This document shows, in pieces, positions 1 to 6,587 of a stretch of DNA of 20,289 nt. The notes beneath the pieces are model-generated. The model saw only the letters and a program-made list of their open reading frames with translations, was not told the origin of the DNA and searched no databases. Origin of the DNA: JAOAFZ01 sp964407325 (lineage in GTDB: Bacteria; Patescibacteriota; Microgenomatia; UBA1406; GWC2-37-13); the NCBI GenBank assembly GCA_964407325.1, contig CAYOVA010000026.1, forward strand, positions 1-20,289, given 5' to 3'. The stretch's first letter is position 1. The number at the start of each line of letters is the position of its first letter. The position numbers and the translations under genes were made by a program.

Positions 1-674
1 AACATTCCGGCGGAGTTGTTCATTGATATTTCTATGCGAATAGGTTTCGCGTTACCTTCTTGAATTTCAATTCCGTCGATTGCATACGCAGATAGCGAAT
101 GAATATTGACTTTACCGCTTTCGTAGGGTATTCGGGACCGTCCCTGGCTCATGTCTAGTGCGTCTGCGACGCGTACTATACCGGCCTCAAGGGTAATCGG
201 TCTGCCGCCACTACGGTGGCTAATTATACTGTGAAGAGCTTCTGAAGCAACTATTACGCGTTCCTCGACTGGCATGAAACTTAAAATCGATTTCATCATG
301 TCATGTGCAAGGAACAAGCTGTATTCTTCATGATTCTGGCGGTCTATAGACATACCTAAATCATGAAGCAGACACCCCAGCAGGACGACTAGTTCGGCAT
401 GCTTGAATGTAAGTTCAAAATCCTTTTCAATAGAAGTCTGAACTTTATGCTTATGTAACATTCTCAATAGCTTTATCCCTATATTGGCTACAATCTGGAA
501 GTGAACCGCGCCGTGATCGCTCATCCCTAATCGGTCGATGGCGTTGACGTTGAGAACTTTCCAGAGTGTCTTTACTTCTTCGTTGCCGTTTATATTTTCT
601 AACGCTTTAAACAAAAGCGAATGTGTGTCGGCAGGTACTCGAATCTGTATGGGAGTCTGAGTGAGTGTAGACAT
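1..674 (-). CDS. HD-domain metal-dependent phosphohydrolase, C-terminus cut by window edge
   Basis: The reading frame opens at an ATG at 674 and runs off the left edge, giving 224 residues without a stop. HD-superfamily metal ligands are visible: MSDHGAVH (His54, His58), LLHDLGM (His104-Asp105), His115 in QNHEEYS, ALHSIISH (His148/His153) and VRVADALDMSQGR (Asp171). This arrangement resembles the predicted metal-dependent HD phosphohydrolases related to COG3294; that match is from memory of the family. The substrate is unknown; a nucleotide or phosphoester is likely for the superfamily. A TATAAT lies at 702-707 (read on minus), about 27 nt before the ATG, and I see no Shine-Dalgarno sequence. 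It is divergent from the 825 gene across a 150-nt spacer. Confidence 0.85.
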   Translation of the reverse strand, partial: MSTLTQTPIQIRVPADTHSLLFKALENINGNEEVKTLWKVLNVNAIDRLGMSDHGAVHFQIVANIGIKLLRMLHKHKVQTSIEKDFELTFKHAELVVLLGCLLHDLGMSIDRQNHEEYSLFLAHDMMKSILSFMPVEERVIVASEALHSIISHRSGGRPITLEAGIVRVADALDMSQGRSRIPYESGKVNIHSLSAYAIDGIEIQEGNAKPIRIEISMNNSAGM

Positions 675-773
675 AAGTCATCGTAATAACAGTATGAAGG
701 TATTATATCACGGATTTGCCGGTTTGTCAAGTTCTATGGGATATTGTTGAGCGTAGGATGAGGGTGGTAATGG

Positions 774-779
774 TATACT
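774..779 (+). promoter_or_regulatory. Extended -10 promoter element for the 825 gene
   Basis: TATACT preceded by TGG (an extended -10, TGn). The leader to the ATG is about 45 nt. It contains a small hairpin, GCCT-GAAA-AGGC at 799-810, with a GNRA-type loop, lying four bases before the GGGAGG Shine-Dalgarno sequence at 814-819. Confidence 0.5.
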
Positions 780-824
780 ACCCTACCTTATCAAACAGGC
801 CTGAAAAGGCAATGGGAGGCTGGA

Positions 825-1238
825 ATGTCAGAGTTTCAGATACACGATCAGACATGGCACGAGTACGACGGGTCGTTTTCGATCGCAGTTACGCCGAAGG
901 GTAAGCTCATCATTGGGCTGGGAGAGCCTGTTGCAGAGCGGCCAGTCGCTGTGGGACTTACCCAGCAGCTAGCTGAGGACCTGTACAAGCATCTCGTTGG
1001 GCTTGTCGGAGAGTTTGTTGAGGTAGATCTAATGAGCTGGCCTAACCAGGTTACCGCCGCGGGGAAAAGCTTCGACATGTTCCTCGAGCTGGGGCAGGAG
1101 AATGTGCGTCAGTACACGGTCATCGTTCGAGGCAGCAGTTATCGTTGCCCCATGGCACCGGCGCCTATTGGTGCCAAAGCAATCGTCCTGGTGATACAAG
1201 ATGACAACGAGATCGCGCTGCGTGCCCGTAGCGAGTGA
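825..1238 (+). CDS. Hypothetical protein, 137 aa (GC-rich cassette gene)
   Basis: I do not recognise a family. The start is supported by GGGAGG at 814-819, five bases before the ATG. The protein is soluble, with no signal peptide or membrane segment, and alternates hydrophobic stretches (FSIAVTPKGKLIIGLGE, YTVIVRGSS, AIVLVIQDD) that suggest a small beta-rich fold with a central helix (LTQQLAEDLYKHLVGLVGEF). Its codons are clearly GC-richer than the AT-rich genes further right. A strong hairpin begins 19 nt after the stop, and the same 37-nt sequence recurs after the 1664 gene. Promoter, Shine-Dalgarno sequence and hairpin make this a single-gene unit. Function unknown. Confidence 0.75.
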   Translation: MSEFQIHDQTWHEYDGSFSIAVTPKGKLIIGLGEPVAERPVAVGLTQQLAEDLYKHLVGLVGEFVEVDLMSWPNQVTAAGKSFDMFLELGQENVRQYTVIVRGSSYRCPMAPAPIGAKAIVLVIQDDNEIALRARSE

Positions 1239-1257
1239 GAACTGTAAGGTTGTGAAT

Positions 1258-1291
1258 CCCTGCCCGGAGCGCGTGTGCGCACCGGGCAGGG
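1258..1291 (+). terminator. Strong 3' hairpin, copy 1 of a duplicated element
   Basis: A 10-bp perfect stem (CCCTGCCCGG / CCGGGCAGGG) encloses an A-A mismatch and a further GCGC-GTGT-GCGC stem-loop. There is no U tract after it, so it is either an atypical terminator or a 3' mRNA-protecting hairpin. The 37 nt at 1257-1293 are identical to 2122-2158. Confidence 0.75.
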
Positions 1292-1342
1292 CATGGACAA
1301 TAAATACTCTGCTATTTAGCTCACAAACTGCCAAAATTCGAC

Positions 1343-1371
1343 TTGCCAAACTACATACTATAGGATATAAT
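1343..1371 (+). promoter_or_regulatory. Sigma70-like promoter for the 28-aa proline-rich peptide
   Basis: TTGCCA at 1343-1348 and TATAAT at 1366-1371 are separated by 17 bp, close to consensus. The resulting leader of about 70 nt contains a possible GCTGT/ACAGC stem at about 1399-1421 and ends in AGAAAGGAGG at 1434-1443. Confidence 0.6.
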
Positions 1372-1448
1372 ATATATGCTGTGGTGATGCTAAAATAGGC
1401 TGTACTGATGCCGAAAACAGCTTCACCAGGCTAGAAAGGAGGTTTGCT

Positions 1449-1535
1449 ATGTTCGAATCGGATATCCCCGACGTTCGAAAGCCGGGTGCCCCCGACTCGC
1501 CCCCGCCGCGGCCCACCCCGCCGCCACAGGGCTAG
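1449..1535 (+). CDS. 28-aa proline-rich small protein
   Basis: A short ORF with one of the best Shine-Dalgarno sequences in the window, AGAAAGGAGG at 1434-1443, five bases before the ATG. The product has an acidic/mixed N-terminus (MFESDIPDVRK) and a C-terminal half dominated by proline and small residues (PGAPDSPPPRPTPPPQG). There is no signal peptide or membrane segment. It has its own good promoter at 1343-1371 and is followed 10 nt after the stop by a perfect 12-bp hairpin, so it is a complete transcription unit of about 200 nt. Alternatively this is a small RNA that happens to carry an ORF, but the Shine-Dalgarno placement argues for translation. I know of no family. Confidence 0.6.
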   Translation: MFESDIPDVRKPGAPDSPPPRPTPPPQG

Positions 1536-1545
1536 CGCCTCTTTC

Positions 1546-1573
1546 GCTCCGCTCCCTCACCAGGGAGCGGAGC
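1546..1573 (+). terminator. 12-bp perfect hairpin after the proline-rich peptide
   Basis: GCTCCGCTCCCT pairs perfectly with AGGGAGCGGAGC around a CACC loop. The following sequence is pyrimidine-rich (cttcttg) but is not a clean U tract. Confidence 0.75.
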
Positions 1574-1596
1574 ACCACACTTCTTGTAACCTTTCA

Positions 1597-1638
1597 TTCA
1601 AAGTGAATTAGCTCCTGCTATAATCGCTTCACTATACT
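1597..1638 (+). promoter_or_regulatory. Promoter region of the 1664 gene
   Basis: A consensus TATAAT at 1619-1624, preceded by TGC (extended -10), has a weak -35 candidate TTCAAA at 1597-1602 (16-bp spacer). A second -10-like TATACT lies at 1633-1638. Either would leave a leader long enough to include the GGAGG used by the gene. Confidence 0.5.
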
Positions 1639-1663
1639 CTTTGCTTAGTCTATGGAGGATGAC

Positions 1664-2089
1664 ATGTCTACAGGACAAGGCGGGACAGATCTCAAGCATC
1701 TCCTAATCGACTGTAAGGGTGTCCTTAAGATTGTAGAAAGAAGCAATCGCGATCGTAGACGAATCGCTCTAAGACTCACCGAATTAAATGCCGACATAAT
1801 TTTTCGCATCATAAAGGGAAGGTTAGGTGACGATCCGCTTGGTCTCTGGTTTCAAGAAATGGAGGTAGATCCGGTTAACCTGCTGGAGGTAGTACGTGTC
1901 ATTACCTATCGGGAGGTACGTTGGAACGTCCAGCTGTTGATGGTCACCAAGTGTAGGATAGAGCATTTCGTTTTCCCCCAGTGGGACGATCAGCCGGACC
2001 TTATTGTAGTTCAGCAGCGGGTTCCTGGCAGGGTTTCCGCAATATGGCGTGAAGACCACAGAACCTATAATCAATGGATAAACACTTAG
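1664..2089 (+). CDS. Hypothetical protein, 141 aa
   Basis: No family recognised. An in-frame ATG lies 12 nt upstream at 1652, but its own codons contain GGAGG (1655-1659), which sits five bases before the ATG at 1664. The later ATG is therefore the likely start (MSTGQGGTDLKHLL). The protein is soluble, with an Arg-rich helical segment (ERSNRDRRRIALRLTEL) followed by mixed alpha/beta sequence and several tryptophans. It is convergent with the Cys-containing 83-aa gene. The hairpin 33 nt after its stop is an exact copy of the one following the 825 gene, which ties the two units together although their proteins are not obviously related. Confidence 0.7.
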   Translation: MSTGQGGTDLKHLLIDCKGVLKIVERSNRDRRRIALRLTELNADIIFRIIKGRLGDDPLGLWFQEMEVDPVNLLEVVRVITYREVRWNVQLLMVTKCRIEHFVFPQWDDQPDLIVVQQRVPGRVSAIWREDHRTYNQWINT

Positions 2090-2122
2090 TCCAGCTATAG
2101 ATGAGGAAAGAGGTAGAAGAGT

Positions 2123-2156
2123 CCCTGCCCGGAGCGCGTGTGCGCACCGGGCAGGG
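2123..2156 (+). terminator. Strong 3' hairpin, copy 2 of a duplicated element
   Basis: Same sequence and fold as the hairpin at 1258-1291; identity covers 37 nt including three flanking bases. It also lacks a U tract. Confidence 0.75.
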
Positions 2157-2201
2157 CAAAGAGACACCAAGGTCTCCTTGTGGACCGACGGGGTCCGTCC
2201 T

Positions 2202-2244
2202 GGCTGTTAGGCCAGGTTGAAGATTAAGCTTGGCCTAATCAGCC
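2202..2244. terminator. Long stem-loop between convergent genes
   Basis: GGCTG-TTAGGCCA (from 2202) pairs with TTGGCCTAATCAGCC (2230-2244) with one bulged base and a loop of about 13 nt. The right arm overlaps the stop codon of the minus-strand 83-aa gene. Smaller inverted repeats (GGACC/GGTCC near 2182-2197) lie just left of it, so the 2160-2244 spacer is highly structured. A bidirectional terminator is the simplest reading. Confidence 0.5.
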
Positions 2245-2486
2245 ATTGTAGAGGGTTCGTGTTGATGCCTGGTGGAGAGGCAATTTCCGCATTTACCTTC
2301 CACCAAAAATTGCTTAACATCTCCCTTTGGACATGAGTCGTTCGTGCAGATGTCAAACGTGACACTGTAATCTTTTGTTCCGATGTTCCGTCGGGGAGCC
2401 TGCCTGTAAATGAACGGTGCTCCAGGCTGGGCAGTGGTTGTTCCCAAAGACACAGAACCCTCCCTCATAGGCTTGTACGAACCCAT
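2235..2486 (-). CDS. Hypothetical small protein with four cysteines, 83 aa
   Basis: No family recognised. The C-terminal half has two cysteine pairs, CTNDSC and CGNC, separated by about 15 residues. This could form a small zinc-binding fold (inference; the first pair is spaced four apart, unlike a classical CxxC knuckle). The N-terminal half is polar and probably disordered. On the minus strand TTGACG at 2508-2513 and TAGAAT directly before the ATG form a plausible promoter, but the -10 abuts the ATG. The true start could therefore be the next Met, at 2468 (MREGSVSLG). The stop codon lies within the right arm of the stem-loop at 2202-2244. Confidence 0.5.
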   Translation of the reverse strand: MGSYKPMREGSVSLGTTTAQPGAPFIYRQAPRRNIGTKDYSVTFDICTNDSCPKGDVKQFLVEGKCGNCLSTRHQHEPSTMAD

Positions 2487-2563
2487 ATTCTACACACTAC
2501 ATATGTATTTCGTCAACCCCTAGTAGTACAAATAGCAGAAAATAAAAATAGTGAAGTTGTAGC

Positions 2564-2594
2564 GGGCTCATGAATGCAGTGCACTCATGAGCCC
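2564..2594 (-). terminator. 3' hairpin of the secreted 153-aa protein gene
   Basis: A perfect 10-bp stem, GGGCTCATGA / TCATGAGCCC. On the minus strand the stem can continue through a G-U pair into a TGCA/TGCA element. It lies about 55 nt after the stop of the minus-strand gene ending at 2650. The nearest U-rich run on the minus strand (TATTTTTATTTT) begins about 14 nt further on. Confidence 0.65.
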
Positions 2595-2649
2595 TTCGTC
2601 AGCTGTTAGCGCATGTTGCTGCCAGTTCTTAGCCCAGTTCGCCAGCAAC

Positions 2650-3111
2650 CTAGCCGCAGGTGCGCGGTGGGGTCTGGTTGTTCCCCTCCACGGGGAACGT
2701 AACCACCCACTGGCGGGCGTCTCGGGCACCGGCGCCGTAGTCAAGCAAGCGCAGCTCAAATGCCCCGAGCCGCGTTCCCACGATGCTGGCGCTTCCCGCC
2801 GCGTCAAGGTCGGCGCGGATCGACTTGGTGCCATATGGCATCCACCGCATCGTATCCCTGCTGCAGTTGATCCGGATGCCCGGCCTGTCATGCCCCATCG
2901 AGACGACCATGGGGTCAGGATTAGGCGGGCTGTACAGGATCACCGCGTGGTCTGCACCCCTCTGGATCACGTACGTCTGGTTTGGCACTAGCCTCATCAC
3001 GTACGTCCCCACCTGGGCGCGGGCTGGTGTTGCCGTGCCAAGCACGGTCACAAGCAGCAGCCCGATTATCACGAGGGCTGCCGCCCTTCCATTAAACCAC
3101 TGCGCTTTCAT
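2650..3111 (-). CDS. Secreted protein with signal peptide, 153 aa (GC-rich cassette gene)
   Basis: The start is set by GGGAGG followed by CGCT and ATG at 3111; the longer frame upstream has no such support. Residues 1-32 form a standard signal peptide (MKAQWFNGR, a hydrophobic core AAALVIIGLLLVTVLG, then TPARA before QVGTY). The mature part of about 120 residues is rich in beta-type sequence and has two cysteines, Cys83 (INCSRD) and Cys152 at the extreme C-terminus (RTCG), which could form a disulfide after export. I recognise no family. The gene is very GC-rich compared with the neighbouring GNAT gene. Its leader has two hairpins and the gene is followed by a perfect 10-bp hairpin. Confidence 0.75.
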   Translation of the reverse strand: MKAQWFNGRAAALVIIGLLLVTVLGTATPARAQVGTYVMRLVPNQTYVIQRGADHAVILYSPPNPDPMVVSMGHDRPGIRINCSRDTMRWMPYGTKSIRADLDAAGSASIVGTRLGAFELRLLDYGAGARDARQWVVTFPVEGNNQTPPRTCG

Positions 3112-3212
3112 AGCGCCTCCCTGCTCCATCACTGGAGCTCTGGCTTTTTGGGATGAGCCTTCCCCCGGCGTATTGCCCGCCGGTAGCATACTGTACAATG
3201 TAACATACTATA
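3112..3212 (-). promoter_or_regulatory. Structured 5' leader and promoter of the secreted-protein gene
   Basis: Read on the minus strand there are -10 candidates TATAGT (3207-3212) and TACAGT (3190-3195). A CCGGCG/CGCCGG hairpin follows at about 3165-3183. A second hairpin, GCTCCA-GTGA-TGGAGC (3123-3138) with a GNRA loop, lies immediately before the GGGAGG Shine-Dalgarno sequence. These could stabilise the mRNA or tune translation. Confidence 0.4.
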
Positions 3213-3274
3213 AGATAAAATATGTGATTTAGTTCACTAAGAAGTTTGCCTGGCAGTCTGCCAACCTAACAACC

Positions 3275-4033
3275 TTATTTGCTAAACAAATGATACCGGC
3301 AGTTTTCCTGGAAACCCAGTTTATGAAAGCCATGAAACGAAGCACCGTGATTTTCGACATTGGCATACACCACAGATATTCCCTCTTCAACGCTCCGATG
3401 CAGCAAATATCGTACTATCTTTTCAAAAAAACCGTGTCTACGGCGGGCAGGTATTGTTCCCACATTATGAATATACCCGAGCCCAAGTCGCCGGGACAGT
3501 AACAAGGAGCCAAAAGCAATTGACTCTCCCCTTTCCACAAGCAGTACATTGTAATTCTGTTTATCTTTATTCCCTACCAGGTCCGTGTGAATCTTCAAAC
3601 AAAAACGGGAATAATCCGCTTGGTTTGGCCATTCAGGAAAACACTCTTCACCTGCCTTAATAAATGAAGCCATTAACGAATCATCTACCTCCCGGAAATC
3701 ACCCTCGACATACCCCTCTCCCCCACTTATGAGGTACCTCACATATACATCGTCAACAGCCTCGGTAAACTGCTTTTGCTGAAGAAACGGCTTGTAGGCG
3801 CCATACATATGGTGAGGAATATATAATGAAACTGCATAGCCCTTGCGGGTTTCTTCATCCAGGATTTTGTAGACCATATAAATATCAAGATTGTGCGGCG
3901 GCACAGAAGGAATAATCAGGTTATACCACTTCTCCGAAAAAATCGAACGCATGTAAGTAAAGTTTTTGAAATGGCGGATGTCGGTATAAAAAACATCCTG
4001 AAGCAACTCTTTTCCTTGATTAAAGATATCCAT
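3275..4033 (-). CDS. GNAT-family N-acetyltransferase, 252 aa
   Basis: The C-terminal third looks like a GNAT acyl-CoA-dependent acetyltransferase: a beta-hairpin (VLLVERGESIAFGSLLLSRR), then the strand and acetyl-CoA loop NVGTIPARRRHGFFEKIVRYLL (motif A; R-R-x-G/H-type pyrophosphate loop), then VVYANVENHGASFHGFHKLGF (motif B). The N-terminal 150 residues are probably a degenerate second GNAT-like or substrate-binding region; the acceptor is unknown. An ATG exists at 4075, but TACAAT at 4040-4045 (minus strand) ends six bases before the ATG at 4033, matching the leaderless spacing of the neighbours, so I chose 4033. The short palindrome TGGCAGTCTGCCA at 3251-3263 lies just after the stop. Confidence 0.8.
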   Translation of the reverse strand: MDIFNQGKELLQDVFYTDIRHFKNFTYMRSIFSEKWYNLIIPSVPPHNLDIYMVYKILDEETRKGYAVSLYIPHHMYGAYKPFLQQKQFTEAVDDVYVRYLISGGEGYVEGDFREVDDSLMASFIKAGEECFPEWPNQADYSRFCLKIHTDLVGNKDKQNYNVLLVERGESIAFGSLLLSRRLGLGYIHNVGTIPARRRHGFFEKIVRYLLHRSVEEGISVVYANVENHGASFHGFHKLGFQENCRYHLFSK

Positions 4034-4096
4034 TCCTTTATTGTAGCGTACTTTTACAGGTGATATAAAATACATATTTTATACGTATTTATCTGA

Positions 4097-4102
4097 TATA
4101 CT
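4097..4102 (+). promoter_or_regulatory. Leaderless promoter -10 for the 4108 gene
   Basis: TATACT preceded by TGA (extended -10) ends five bases before the ATG at 4108, placing the expected transcription start at or next to the start codon. Confidence 0.55.
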
Positions 4103-4107
4103 GTGAT

Positions 4108-4533
4108 ATGGTACAACAAGAACTGGTTCCTTCTTACAATTCAGGTATCCAACCTGAAGTTGAAACCGAAGAAACGCGCCTTCAGAAAGAACTGGAAGCG
4201 GCAATAAAAGAATACAACGGGCCCTTGTGGGCAAGTATATACAACTCTTTAACGTATGAAACGTATACGGCACCCCTTCCGGATAAGTTACGAAGACTTC
4301 AGGTTGAAGTGTACGAAAGTGTACTCGGATATGCCTTATCCCAGTCTGCAACAGATTGGTACACTAGTGCGGAAGAAGCAATTCTTTCTGCGCTTACTAT
4401 TAGGAGAGATACTCGGTTTACTTCACAAAATTACTTTGTTGGTGCCGACTACTTATGTGAACTGTGTCAACGAACGGGAGCGCGCTGCCCCCGTTGTGTT
4501 ATGCACAATGAAGATGCAGATTTCGGGTGGTAA
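4108..4533 (+). CDS. Hypothetical protein with C-terminal four-Cys zinc-binding motif, 141 aa
   Basis: No family recognised. Residues 15-35 are Glu-rich and helical (ETEETRLQKELEAAIKEY); the middle is helical with many aromatics. Near the C-terminus is CELC-X6-CPRC (Cys117, Cys120, Cys127, Cys130), a compact arrangement typical of a zinc knuckle or zinc ribbon, followed by the short tail VMHNEDADFGW. There is no Shine-Dalgarno sequence; the -10 lies five bases before the ATG. It is convergent with sppA, whose stop lies only about 30 nt away, and SppA in this genome also carries a C-terminal CxxC. Whether the two are functionally linked is speculation. Confidence 0.65.
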   Translation: MVQQELVPSYNSGIQPEVETEETRLQKELEAAIKEYNGPLWASIYNSLTYETYTAPLPDKLRRLQVEVYESVLGYALSQSATDWYTSAEEAILSALTIRRDTRFTSQNYFVGADYLCELCQRTGARCPRCVMHNEDADFGW

Positions 4534-4566
4534 CACAATTGGAGAATACGTTAGTCTTTCAACGAC

Positions 4567-5736
4567 TTACTTCCCTATTGTGTAGCTCCTGTCATACAGC
4601 ACCAATGGCCCATTGCACCAGTTACAAGCTTTTGCCTGTTGTTGGGCTTTCAGCGCTGGAAAAACTGAAGTGGCTCCCTTAAATAATTCGCTTAAGATTC
4701 CAAAATCCTCTTCTTCGCTTACGATATTGTAGTCCTCAAGCTGTGTTTCCATTGCCAGTTTATTGTATGTCGATTCCTTGCTACCGATTTCATCGATAAG
4801 TTTGAGCTCAATTGCCCGTTGTGGTTCATAAGCAAGGGCTTTTACCGTGTTTACGAGAAATTCGGGAGAGATATTTCTTCGTGCACTTACAAAGCTCACA
4901 AAACTGCGGTATTCGTTATCAACCGAAGTCTGCCAGTGGCGTTCTTCTTCCGGGGTAAGAGGCCGGTATGGTGAACCTGAATCTTTATATTGCCCTCCGG
5001 TAAAGAATCGATAGTCAATGCCTCCTTCAGTTTCTACACCACCAAGAAAATTACTTTCTGCAATTACATTGTTGTATTGTGTAAATGGACCCAATATTAC
5101 CCCAATACTTCCAATGGCACTTCCCGGATCGGAAACGATATATTCTGTAGATGCGGCAGCCCAATATCCACCGGAAGCACCCATATCGGCAATATGTGCA
5201 TACACAGGATTACCGGTCACTTCCCGGTAGTACGCCACACCTTCAGAAATCGCGACAGCACCCGGAATAGTTCCCCCCGGTGAATTTATCTCAAGCACTA
5301 CTCCCTTAATGGAATCGTCTTTTGCAGCCCGTTTTAACTGCTCTTTCACTTCATACCCGTAAACTACCCCTTCTTCACTTAAAAAATTAAAGAATCCTAC
5401 GTCGCTGCTCTGTTCAGTTAAAATAATGCCTCGTACAGGAATAGCTAGAATGCTGGTGTCTGCATCTTCTTCCCCATCAACAACGGTATAGGTATAGTCT
5501 TTACCGCCGGAGGTATGGGTTTCTTGTTTCTCTTTTTTTGAGTCGCCCGTAAACGCACTAGCTATCATATAGATACAAAGAATAATTACTGCACTTATTA
5601 AAAATGAAGGCCAGGTCAAGAGGGGTTGCTTTTTTTCCTGAGAGTTATGAGAACTTGAATTCTTTTGTCTTGATTCAATTGTCTCAGTTGAATCATTCTT
5701 CGAAGTTGGCTCATTTGTTTTTTCTGGAGGTTCCAT
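4567..5736 (-). CDS. sppA: Signal peptide peptidase SppA, S49 family, 389 aa
   Basis: A membrane-bound serine protease that in other bacteria degrades released signal peptides. Residues 1-40 are a polar cytoplasmic tail rich in Ser/Glu/Lys. Residues 43-62 form a single transmembrane helix (PSFLISAVIILCIYMIASAF), and the S49 domain spans about 95-330. The catalytic Ser188 sits in DMGASGGYW, and the expected general-base lysine is Lys251 in QYKDSGSPYRPLTPEE; LEINSPGG at 149-155 is the conserved strand. Length fits the short, one-domain bacterial SppA. The C-terminal extension after residue 340 ends in CNWCNGPLVLYDRSYTIGK, an unusual CxxC tail. TATAAT ends six bases before the ATG, so it is probably leaderless and monocistronic. 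Confidence 0.92.
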   Translation of the reverse strand: MEPPEKTNEPTSKNDSTETIESRQKNSSSHNSQEKKQPLLTWPSFLISAVIILCIYMIASAFTGDSKKEKQETHTSGGKDYTYTVVDGEEDADTSILAIPVRGIILTEQSSDVGFFNFLSEEGVVYGYEVKEQLKRAAKDDSIKGVVLEINSPGGTIPGAVAISEGVAYYREVTGNPVYAHIADMGASGGYWAAASTEYIVSDPGSAIGSIGVILGPFTQYNNVIAESNFLGGVETEGGIDYRFFTGGQYKDSGSPYRPLTPEEERHWQTSVDNEYRSFVSFVSARRNISPEFLVNTVKALAYEPQRAIELKLIDEIGSKESTYNKLAMETQLEDYNIVSEEEDFGILSELFKGATSVFPALKAQQQAKACNWCNGPLVLYDRSYTIGK

Positions 5737-5824
5737 ACTCGGATTATATCTCCTATCGGGTTGAAATAAAAGCCTGAAAGTGTAATAAATCCTGTAGAAT
5801 ATGTTACAGGTTATTTACTAATTA

Positions 5825-6553
5825 CTATAGAAACTGGTATGTTTTTAGCTCTTTGCGGCGAGCTTTGTAGTCGGGTACAAATTTCTCAACCACATCCCAA
5901 AATCGCTGTGAATGATTCATCTCCACAGTGTGGCACAGCTCGTGGACTATTACGTAATCGGCCAATTCTACCGGTAACATTCCCAGGCGGTAGTTAAAAT
6001 TCAAGTTCTTTTCAGCTGAACAACTCCCCCAGTGGGAGGTAACATCTTTAACGGTTACTTTGTTGTAGGTAAGTCCAGTAATATCAGCATACTTTTGAAT
6101 GCGTTTTACTAGCTCGTCTTTGCTGTACTTGCGGTACCAATCATGAAGCACTTTCTGGATCTCCTTTTCGCGCTTATGAGCAGGTAACCCAGGAGGAAGA
6201 ATAATCTGGAATGAATCTTTTACTTTATACAACCTGGTTGACTTTGCCAAGTCGGAATCGGATACTACCACTCGTATTTTCTGATCGAAAAAATTAACTG
6301 TTTCCGAGGTATTGGATAAAGTGCCTATTGTTGGGATTAGCTGCTTTAATCCGCTCTTTCTTCGCTTTACAATACGGTCGATAATCCAGTCTTCTTTACT
6401 GCGCAAAAACTGGCGGATAATAAATTCAGGGATTAACACCGGTGCTTTTACCGCTAGCGTTCCATCGGACAAAAGACTCGCGGCAATACTCCGCCGTCGG
6501 GAGCGGATAATAGTGTATGGTATGGGCTCATTTTTGAGGAGGATTTCCGGCAT
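5825..6553 (-). CDS. YgjP-like (DUF45) zinc metallopeptidase, 242 aa
   Basis: The zinc site is clear: VIVHELCHTVEMNHSQRFW gives HExxH (His204, Glu205, His208) and a third ligand at His214. It is preceded by the family signature SHWGSCSAEKNLNFNYRLGMLP (173-194). This is the M48/YgjP (SprT-like fold) group of predicted cytoplasmic metalloproteases; the substrate is not known. A longer frame extends upstream to 6724, but it would overlap the divergent methyltransferase gene. TATACT (minus, 6560-6565) ends six bases before the ATG at 6553, so the short form MPEILLKNEP is preferred. The length of about 240 residues matches the family. Confidence 0.9.
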   Translation of the reverse strand: MPEILLKNEPIPYTIIRSRRRSIAASLLSDGTLAVKAPVLIPEFIIRQFLRSKEDWIIDRIVKRRKSGLKQLIPTIGTLSNTSETVNFFDQKIRVVVSDSDLAKSTRLYKVKDSFQIILPPGLPAHKREKEIQKVLHDWYRKYSKDELVKRIQKYADITGLTYNKVTVKDVTSHWGSCSAEKNLNFNYRLGMLPVELADYVIVHELCHTVEMNHSQRFWDVVEKFVPDYKARRKELKTYQFL

Positions 6554-6559
6554 GCCTAT

Positions 6560-6579
6560 AGTATAGCAGGCTGTATAAT
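6560..6579. promoter_or_regulatory. Back-to-back leaderless promoters in a 34-bp divergent spacer
   Basis: On the minus strand TATACT occupies 6565-6560 with an upstream TGC (extended -10) for the YgjP-like gene. On the plus strand TATAAT occupies 6574-6579 for the methyltransferase. Start codons are at 6553 and 6588, so each promoter's -35 region must lie in the other gene's first codons or in the shared spacer. Confidence 0.55.
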
Positions 6580-6587
6580 AAGAACTC

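Noticed and set aside
1258..2156. Integron-like attC sites at the duplicated hairpins
   Set aside because: The palindromes are too perfect and lack GTTRRRY/RYYYAAC core sites and the extrahelical bases of attC; no integrase gene is in the window.
2587..3232. Plus-strand ORFs opposite the secreted 153-aa protein
   Set aside because: Shadows of a GC-rich gene; no Shine-Dalgarno or promoter signals, and the minus strand has a signal peptide and Shine-Dalgarno sequence.
4034..4075. ATG 4075 as the start of the GNAT gene
   Set aside because: Its TATAAA-like box lies only two bases before the ATG, too close to serve it; TACAAT six bases before ATG 4033 fits the local pattern.
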